Part shown: piece by piece, positions 5,407-10,293 of the stretch
How positions within the stretch are numbered: position 1 is the stretch's first letter
Layout: every line of letters begins with the position of its first letter
Assembly (NCBI GenBank): GCA_017553665.1
Contig: JAFZKM010000091.1
Location: 1 to 10,293 of the forward strand
Reading direction: 5' to 3'
Source: Lachnospiraceae bacterium
GTDB lineage: Bacteria > Bacillota_A > Clostridia > Lachnospirales > Lachnospiraceae
Length of the DNA stretch: 10,293 nucleotides
Position numbers and translations under genes: made by a program
The notes under the pieces: model-generated
Database searches by the model: none
Told to the model about the DNA's origin: nothing
The model's input: only the letters and a program-made list of their open reading frames with translations

Positions 5407-7767
5407 ATGAAAACTGAACTTTATGAGAAGCTTATACTTGCCGTAAAAGTCATTCTCTTCGTCAGCTTCGCGGCGCTGCTTGTCGGGATGATCTGTTTTA
5501 ACGCAGCCGACCGGTCCGATCCGATAGCGACCAAAGATCCGGTATTTATCGATGAGTGGCAGGTTACGGATGAGAACGGCAGTGTTTTCAAGGCCGGAAG
5601 CGCATACAGGAACAGCGACGGAACGATCGGAACATTTACGATGCAGGCAAAACTGCCGCAGGGTATAGGCGATAATTATTATTTCGGCATCATAACCGGC
5701 GGCGATATCGAAGTTTATGTGAACGGCGAGCTGAGAAAGGATTTCAATGAATCGAGGGATGTCCTCATTCCCGGAGGCATCGCCAAGCGCTTTGTGATGC
5801 TGGTCCCTCTGACTCATCTGGATTCCGGAGCCGACGTTACGGTCAAAAGGATCGGCACCACCAGACGCGGACATGTATATCAGGATACCTTTGTAGCGGG
5901 CGAGGGCGATCTGATCGCCTATAAGATGGACCGCTACGGTCTTTCTTTCAGGGTGGCCGAGGTCCTGCTGAACTTCGCGTCGGTCATCTTTGTGGTCAGC
6001 ATCGCGATGAGGCTGTTCTATAAGCAGCGCATTGAGATGATGTACGGCGCGCTCAGCATCATCGTTCTTTCGTGCTGGATCATCACGAATTCATATCTGT
6101 ATCCGTTCATTTACGGCCACTATTATATCGACGGCGTTGTGAACTATATGCTCTGTCTCTTTATCCCGTTCAGTCTGATCGTTTATCTGGACGCGCTTCA
6201 GCACGGACGCTACCGCGGGATCATGCTGGGGCTTTTCGGAATCTCGCTGGTCAACTCGCTGGTTTGGCCGATACTGCACTTTACGGGCACATTCTCGTTC
6301 CCGAACGCGCTGGTGTATATAGACCTGGTTCTGGGCGTTGTAGTGCTTGCTGCGATGGCTGTGCTTATCAAAGAGGTAATAAGCGGCAAGATCGTAGAAT
6401 ACAAATATACGGCGATCGGTTTCGCGGGCTTTCTGGTATGCGCGATGTCCGAGATAGTGATACTTAACCTCTGGCCCGTGATGAACGATGAGCTGCCCAT
6501 GCTTTTCGGTCTCGCCTTCCTTCTGACTCTGGCTGTTATTCAGCAGATCAGGGATCTGAAGACGATCACCGACGAGAGGCAGCAGGCGATCGATCTTTCG
6601 GAGGCAAAGACCAGATTCCTCGCGAGCATGTCGCATGAGATCCGTACTCCGATCAACGCGGTACTCGGAATGAATGAGATGATCCTTCGCGAGAACAGGG
6701 ATCCCGTGATCGACGAATACGCGAAGGTCGCGAAGAGTTCGGGAAAGATGCTCCTGATGATGGTCAACGATGTATTGGATTTTTCCAAGATCGAGGCCGG
6801 CAAGATGGAGATCACAAACGCGGAATACAGCCTTTCGGCCCTGCTGCGTGATATCCGCCCGATGCTTAAGGAACGCGCGGATGAAAAATCGATCGAACTG
6901 AAGATGGTCATTGAGGGCGAGGTGCCCGACAGGCAGATCTCGGATGAATTCCGTATCCGTCAGATGATCATCAATCTGGTCAATAACGCGATCAAATATA
7001 CGGACAAAGGCTCGGTTACCCTTACCGTGAGCGGAGAGAAAACGGACGGCGGCATGTTCGCGCTGAAGCTGAGCGTTAAGGATACCGGCAGAGGCATCAG
7101 CGAGGAAGACCGGAAGCATCTGTTTGAGGCGTTTACACGCGCGGACATCAAAAAGAACAGGAATATCGAGGGTACCGGACTCGGACTGGCCATTGTCAAG
7201 AACATCCTTGACTGCATGGGCGGCACCATAGATGTCGAAAGCAAATACGGAAGCGGGTCTGAATTTACGATCGTGCTTCCCGTGGAAGCGGTCGGTGAAG
7301 AACTCGTGAGCAGGGATTTCCTCGAGAAGTCCGCAAGTGCTGTGGCGGCTGACGCGGGAGGAGATTACTCGGCAAAGGACGCGGCGGTACTGGCTGTTGA
7401 TGATACATCGATCAACCTTACATTGCTCTCACTGCTCCTGAAGCGTGTGGATGTCGTTCCGGATCTGTGCGAGAGCGGCCTGCAGGCCGTACAGATGTGT
7501 AAGGAAAAGAAGTACGATATGATCCTTCTCGATCATATGATGCCGGAGATCGACGGGATCGAAACCTTAAAGCTTATACGCGAGTCGGTTGATTCGCTGA
7601 ATAAAGATACCGCGGCAGTCGTTCTCACCGCGAACGCGACGGCAGGCAGCAGGAATATCTATCTTGAGGCCGGTTTTGTCGACTATCTGACCAAACCCAT
7701 CGATTCTTCGCTGCTTGAGCAGACCCTGAGAAAGTATCTGCCCGCGGAGAAGATAATTGACAGATAA
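5407..7767 (+). CDS. Membrane hybrid histidine kinase with 7TM sensor and receiver domain
   Basis: This 786-residue sensor kinase starts with a signal-anchor segment (about 9-31) and an extracytoplasmic beta-rich domain (about 32-180). Seven hydrophobic segments follow, near 183-203, 211-236, 243-265, 271-292, 299-323, 334-357 and 365-386, the layout of 7TMR-DISM receptors. A short helical linker leads to HisKA with H410 in SHEIRTP, then the ATPase domain with N527 (N-box), D559 (DTGRGI) and the G589-T-G-L-G-L G2 box. A receiver follows with D665-D666, phosphoacceptor D709 (LLDHMMPEIDG), T741 and K763. All catalytic residues are present, so it should autophosphorylate and pass phosphate to its own receiver. 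No Hpt domain or output regulator is encoded here. The start follows the tautomerase stop by 8 nt, with GAGG overlapping that stop codon. The ligand is unknown. Confidence 0.93.
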   Translation: MKTELYEKLILAVKVILFVSFAALLVGMICFNAADRSDPIATKDPVFIDEWQVTDENGSVFKAGSAYRNSDGTIGTFTMQAKLPQGIGDNYYFGIITGGDIEVYVNGELRKDFNESRDVLIPGGIAKRFVMLVPLTHLDSGADVTVKRIGTTRRGHVYQDTFVAGEGDLIAYKMDRYGLSFRVAEVLLNFASVIFVVSIAMRLFYKQRIEMMYGALSIIVLSCWIITNSYLYPFIYGHYYIDGVVNYMLCLFIPFSLIVYLDALQHGRYRGIMLGLFGISLVNSLVWPILHFTGTFSFPNALVYIDLVLGVVVLAAMAVLIKEVISGKIVEYKYTAIGFAGFLVCAMSEIVILNLWPVMNDELPMLFGLAFLLTLAVIQQIRDLKTITDERQQAIDLSEAKTRFLASMSHEIRTPINAVLGMNEMILRENRDPVIDEYAKVAKSSGKMLLMMVNDVLDFSKIEAGKMEITNAEYSLSALLRDIRPMLKERADEKSIELKMVIEGEVPDRQISDEFRIRQMIINLVNNAIKYTDKGSVTLTVSGEKTDGGMFALKLSVKDTGRGISEEDRKHLFEAFTRADIKKNRNIEGTGLGLAIVKNILDCMGGTIDVESKYGSGSEFTIVLPVEAVGEELVSRDFLEKSASAVAADAGGDYSAKDAAVLAVDDTSINLTLLSLLLKRVDVVPDLCESGLQAVQMCKEKKYDMILLDHMMPEIDGIETLKLIRESVDSLNKDTAAVVLTANATAGSRNIYLEAGFVDYLTKPIDSSLLEQTLRKYLPAEKIIDR

Positions 7768-7788
7768 GCGTACGGTTTTTCTTGCTTT

Positions 7789-7819
7789 TTGAATAAATAT
7801 GCAGTATTCTTGTGATAAT
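7789..7819 (+). promoter_or_regulatory. Candidate promoter upstream of paaK
   Basis: TGTGATAAT (7811-7819) is an extended -10 with 5 of 6 matches in the hexamer. The nearest -35-like site is TTGAAT (7789-7794) at a long 19-bp spacing. A predicted start near 7826 would place the small hairpin at 7828-7844 at the 5' end of the message. No clear terminator follows the kinase gene, so readthrough from it is also possible. Confidence 0.4.
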
Positions 7820-7827
7820 TTAAAAAA

Positions 7828-7844
7828 TCCGGCGAGTGACCGGA
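7828..7844 (+). repeat. Short inverted repeat in the paaK leader
   Basis: TCCGG (7828-7832) and CCGGA (7840-7844) form a 5-bp stem with a 7-nt loop, just upstream of the AAGGGGG ribosome binding site of paaK. No T-run follows, so it is not a terminator. It could be a 5' stabilising hairpin if the predicted start near 7826 is right, but a stem this short may be chance. Confidence 0.35.
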
Positions 7845-7863
7845 TAAAGAAGGGGGAAAAGCC

Positions 7864-9165
7864 GTGGAACGCTATTATCAGGAAGAGATAGAGTGCGCAA
7901 GTCTGGATAAGATAAGAGAGATCCAGTCGGAGAAACTTATTAAGCAGGTTAAGAGTGTATGGGAGAATGTTCCCTATTACCGCAAAAAAATGGAAGCGAA
8001 GGGAGTTACGCCGGACGATATTAAGTCGGTGGACGATCTGCATAAGCTTCCTTTCCTCTCGAAGGCAGACTTAAGGGACGCGTATCCTTATGGCCTTCTC
8101 GGAAAGCCTCTTAAAGAGTGCGTCCGCATCCAGTCCACATCAGGTACTACGGGAAAGCGTGTCGTAGCGTTCTATACGCAGCACGATCTTGATCTGTGGG
8201 AAGATTGCTGCGCACGTGCGATCGTGGCGGCAGGCGGCTCCGATGAGGATGTCATTCAGGTTTCATACGGTTACGGACTGTTCACGGGCGGCGCGGGACT
8301 TCACGGCGGCGCGCATAAGGTAGGCTGCCTTACGATCCCCACCAGTTCGGGCAATACCGACAGACAGATCATGTTCATACAGGATCTGTCCACAACTATC
8401 CTGTGCTGCACGCCCAGCTACGCGGCTTATCTTTCCGAACGCATGAAGGAGCTGGGACTCGGTCCCGACGATATCCCGGTCAAGGCCGGCATTTTCGGAG
8501 CCGAAGCCTGGAGCGAGGAAATGAGAAAGAGCATCGAAGAGACCATGGGTCTTAAGGCTTACGATATATACGGCCTGACAGAACTTTCGGGTCCAGGCGT
8601 TGCTTTTGAGTGCTCGGCGCAGAGCGGAATGCATGTAAACGAGGACCATTTCATTCCCGAGATCATCGATCCCGAAACGGAAGAAGTTCTTCCCGAAGGA
8701 TCTGTCGGCGAACTTGTATTTACGGCAGTCGATAAAGAAGCTTTCCCGATGATCCGCTACAGGACCAGGGATATCTGCAGGCTGTTCCGCGAGAAGTGTC
8801 CCTGCGGCAGAACCCATATCAAGATGGCGAAGCCCATGGGCCGTTCCGACGACATGCTCATCATCCGCGGCGTAAACGTATTCCCGAGCCAGATCGAGAC
8901 GGTTCTCCTGAACAACGGATACGCGGCAAACTACCAGATCGTTGTAGACCGCGTGAACAATACCGATACTCTCGACGTTCAGGTTGAGATGACGCCCGAG
9001 ATGTTCACGGACAGCATCGGTGAGATCGAAGCGAAGCAGAAGACTCTGGCGGAGGGCCTCAAGTCCATGCTCGGCATCAAGGCGAAGGTTTCGCTGCTCG
9101 CGCCCAAGTCGATCACGAGAAGCGAGGGCAAGGCCGTACGTGTTATCGATAAAAGAAAACTTTGA
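7864..9165 (+). CDS. paaK: Phenylacetate-CoA ligase (AMP-forming)
   Basis: This 433-residue adenylate-forming enzyme is full length for the PaaK family. It should activate phenylacetate or a related aryl acid with ATP to an acyl-AMP and then to the CoA thioester in the cytoplasm. Motifs in order are the ATP-binding STSGTTGK (91-98), YGLTE (236-240), YRTRD with ribose-binding D303, a CPCGRTH cluster (C312, C314), GRSDDMLIIRGVNVFPSQIE at the hinge, and SEGKAVRV near the C-terminus with K423. The start is a GTG at 7864, 7 nt after AAGGGGG; the N-terminus (YYQEEIECAS) fits relatives. An ACT-domain gene follows after 65 nt, a pairing common in Clostridia and archaea, where PaaK often works with indolepyruvate oxidoreductase on aromatic amino acid breakdown or salvage. 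The oxidoreductase is not in this window. Confidence 0.94.
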   Translation: MERYYQEEIECASLDKIREIQSEKLIKQVKSVWENVPYYRKKMEAKGVTPDDIKSVDDLHKLPFLSKADLRDAYPYGLLGKPLKECVRIQSTSGTTGKRVVAFYTQHDLDLWEDCCARAIVAAGGSDEDVIQVSYGYGLFTGGAGLHGGAHKVGCLTIPTSSGNTDRQIMFIQDLSTTILCCTPSYAAYLSERMKELGLGPDDIPVKAGIFGAEAWSEEMRKSIEETMGLKAYDIYGLTELSGPGVAFECSAQSGMHVNEDHFIPEIIDPETEEVLPEGSVGELVFTAVDKEAFPMIRYRTRDICRLFREKCPCGRTHIKMAKPMGRSDDMLIIRGVNVFPSQIETVLLNNGYAANYQIVVDRVNNTDTLDVQVEMTPEMFTDSIGEIEAKQKTLAEGLKSMLGIKAKVSLLAPKSITRSEGKAVRVIDKRKL

Positions 9166-9230
9166 GCCAACGTACATCGAGCAAACTATGTTTGCGAGAT
9201 GACCATTTATTGTTTTGGGAGGAGTTATTT

Positions 9231-9665
9231 ATGAGCGTTAAACAGATTTCGGTTTTTTTGGAGAATAAGCCCGGAACACTTAAGAAGATGACAGGCTTCC
9301 TGGCAGCTCACGAGATCGACATCCGCGCCATCTCGGTATCGGAGACCGTAGGTTTCGGCGTGGCAAGACTTATCGTGGACGATGCCCTGAGCGCGATCAA
9401 TACACTTAACGAGAATGATTTCATCGCGAACCTGACTCCGGTTCTTGCCATTGAGGTTCCCGATGAGGCGGGCGGACTGGACGGTCTGCTTGCAGTATTC
9501 TCCGAGCTCGAGGTCAATATCGAGTATATGTACGCGTTCTCGAGCAGCAGGACGATGGATCACGCATATATGATCTTCCGCGTCGCGGACACCAAGACCG
9601 CGGAAGCGAAGCTCACGAGCAAGGGCATAAAGATCCTTTCGCAGGACGATATCGCGAAGATGTAA
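9231..9665 (+). CDS. Tandem ACT-domain amino-acid-binding protein
   Basis: This 144-residue protein consists of two ACT domains and nothing else. The first (about 3-66) opens ISVFLENKPGTLKKMTGFL, the classic strand plus GTL turn and helix. The second (about 72-140) opens PVLAIEVPDEAGGLDGLLAV. Stand-alone ACT pairs bind amino acids, often aromatic or branched-chain, at domain interfaces, and are thought to regulate a partner enzyme. Its position directly after paaK suggests PaaK or its pathway as partner. The ATG at 9231 is chosen because GGGAGGAG lies 7 nt upstream; an in-frame TTG at 9162 would overlap paaK and encode an extension with no family resemblance. A terminator follows about 35 nt after its stop. 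Confidence 0.92.
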   Translation: MSVKQISVFLENKPGTLKKMTGFLAAHEIDIRAISVSETVGFGVARLIVDDALSAINTLNENDFIANLTPVLAIEVPDEAGGLDGLLAVFSELEVNIEYMYAFSSSRTMDHAYMIFRVADTKTAEAKLTSKGIKILSQDDIAKM

Positions 9666-9701
9666 TGTTCTTCAAAAAGATGTAAATTATTATTATTGTA
9701 T

Positions 9702-9758
9702 AGCCGAACCGGCACACAGTCTGATAAAATAGCTGTGTACGGTCCGGCTGTTTTGATT
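9702..9758 (+). terminator. Rho-independent terminator after the ACT gene
   Basis: Arms 9702-9719 and 9733-9749 pair as AGCCG, ACCG and ACACAG blocks, 15 base pairs in all, interrupted by one A-C mismatch and a small 2-by-1 internal loop, with a 13-nt loop. The stem is followed by GTTTTGATT, a modest T-run. It should end the paaK-ACT transcript. Its 3' arm can instead pair with 9759-9766. Confidence 0.75.
9722..9730 (+). promoter_or_regulatory. Possible extended -10 for the GH13 gene inside the terminator loop
   Basis: TGATAAAAT is an extended -10 (TG, one base, TAAAAT with 5 of 6 consensus matches) lying in the loop of the upstream terminator. No convincing -35 is seen at 16-18 bp. A start near 9737 would give a leader of about 53 nt that cannot form the terminator but can form the 9740-9766 hairpin. 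This is the only promoter candidate I see for the GH13 gene. Confidence 0.35.
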
Positions 9759-9766
9759 CCGGACCG
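9740..9766 (+). repeat. Inverted repeat competing with the terminator stem
   Basis: CGGTCCGG (9740-9747) and CCGGACCG (9759-9766) form a perfect 8-bp stem with an 11-nt loop containing the terminator's T-run. The first arm is also part of the 3' arm of the terminator at 9702-9749, so the two structures exclude each other. It ends 9 nt before the ribosome binding site of the GH13 gene. Confidence 0.6.
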
Positions 9767-9789
9767 GATTGCGAAGAGGAGCGTTGAGT

Positions 9790-10293
9790 ATGTGGGCTTT
9801 TGAGAGCGTTTTTTATCAGATATATCCGCTGGGGTTCTGCGGAGCGCCGTTTGAAAATGATGGATGCCTTGAGCACAGGATACTAAAAGTGCTCGACTGG
9901 ATCCCGCATATCAGAAAACTGGGAGCGAACGCGGTTTATTTTTCGCCTGTCTTTGAATCTGATACGCACGGATACAATACCCGCGACTATACAAAGATCG
10001 ATGTGAGGCTCGGGACCAACGAAGATTTTAAGAGAGTCTGCGATGAGCTGCACGCGAACGGGATAAAAGTCGTCCTTGACGGCGTTTTCAATCATGTCGG
10101 AAGAGGCTTTCCGCAGTTTAGGGATGTGGTCGAAAGGCGCGAGGCGTCACCCTATACAGACTGGTTCGGCAGGATCGACTTCGGGGGGAATTCTCCGTAC
10201 AATGACGGGCTCTGGTATGAGGTCTGGGAAGGCAATTACGATCTCGTGAAGCTGAACCTTCGCAATGAGGCAGTGACAGGTCATATCCTTTCC
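9790..10293 (+). CDS. Alpha-amylase family (GH13) glycosidase, N-terminal part
   Basis: The first 168 codons are present and the gene continues beyond the window. The protein begins directly with the catalytic barrel (FESVFYQIYPLGF) and has no signal peptide or N-terminal carbohydrate-binding domain, so it should be cytoplasmic and act on imported malto-oligosaccharides or related alpha-glucans. The segment GANAVYFSPVFESDTHGYNT precedes the first GH13 conserved region, DGVFNHVG, where D97, N101 and H102 are the invariant residues. The nucleophile and acid/base regions would lie past the window end, so activity and exact specificity cannot be judged. The ATG is preceded by GAGGAG at 8-nt spacing. 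It is separated from the ACT gene by a terminator and is probably its own transcription unit. Confidence 0.9.
   Translation, partial: MWAFESVFYQIYPLGFCGAPFENDGCLEHRILKVLDWIPHIRKLGANAVYFSPVFESDTHGYNTRDYTKIDVRLGTNEDFKRVCDELHANGIKVVLDGVFNHVGRGFPQFRDVVERREASPYTDWFGRIDFGGNSPYNDGLWYEVWEGNYDLVKLNLRNEAVTGHILS

Noticed and set aside
6091..7119. A 342-codon open frame on the minus strand inside the hybrid kinase gene
   Set aside because: It lies fully antisense to clear kinase domains, has a His/Arg/Asp-rich composition typical of reverse-strand shadows, has no recognisable domain, and no ribosome binding site stands out.
8263..9177. A 304-codon open frame on the minus strand covering most of paaK
   Set aside because: It is antisense to conserved PaaK motifs and resembles no family; such frames are common opposite GC-biased coding sequence.
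9162..9230. TTG start extending the ACT protein by 23 residues
   Set aside because: The extension matches no ACT protein, and GGGAGGAG sits correctly for the ATG at 9231.
9657..9686. Direct repeat AAGATGTAA at the ACT stop codon and about 20 nt downstream
   Set aside because: Only 9 bp, one copy coding and one not; no sign of an attachment site or target duplication, so likely chance or slippage.

Overview
The window looks like chromosomal DNA of a mid-GC anaerobe of the Bacillota, most likely class Clostridia and perhaps Lachnospiraceae-like. Supporting signs are the strong AGGAGG-type ribosome binding sites on most genes, TTGACA/TATAAT-like promoters, and a set of families typical of gut or rumen Clostridia (GPH sugar symporter, PaaK with an ACT protein, a 7TM-sensor hybrid kinase, a signal-less GH13 enzyme). 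This placement is inference from family content and style; there is no rRNA or other marker gene. I found no tRNA, rRNA, CRISPR array, insertion sequence, integrase or phage gene.

Layout. The window is organised around a divergent promoter at about 4100-4153. Leftward (minus strand) run a GPH-type sugar/cation symporter, a GH5 glycosidase overlapping it by 4 nt, a TrmH/SpoU RNA 2'-O-methyltransferase, and a small FMN-binding split-barrel protein with its own extended -10 promoter, ending in a strong rho-independent terminator at 52-91. Rightward (plus strand) run a MerR regulator with a GyrI-like effector domain, a MIF-type tautomerase, a hybrid histidine kinase starting 8 nt after it, phenylacetate-CoA ligase (paaK), a tandem ACT-domain protein, a terminator at about 9702-9758, and the first 168 codons of an alpha-amylase-family (GH13) enzyme that runs off the window end.

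How the genes may work together. The clearest regulatory unit is merR with the symporter and GH5 pair. The symporter promoter has a 19-bp spacer filled by a near-perfect dyad, which is the signature of MerR activation. The symporter would import a glycoside and the signal-less GH5 enzyme would cleave it in the cytoplasm; the GyrI-like domain suggests that a small amphipathic molecule is the inducer. On the right, a phenylpyruvate-tautomerase-like MIF protein, a membrane hybrid kinase, phenylacetate-CoA ligase and an amino-acid-binding ACT protein lie in a row. Aromatic 2-oxo or arylacetic acids are a possible common theme, but this is a hypothesis only.

All gaps between genes are under 110 bases, so no long non-coding stretch remains. 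The edge at 1-51 shows only a T-rich stretch and no gene.
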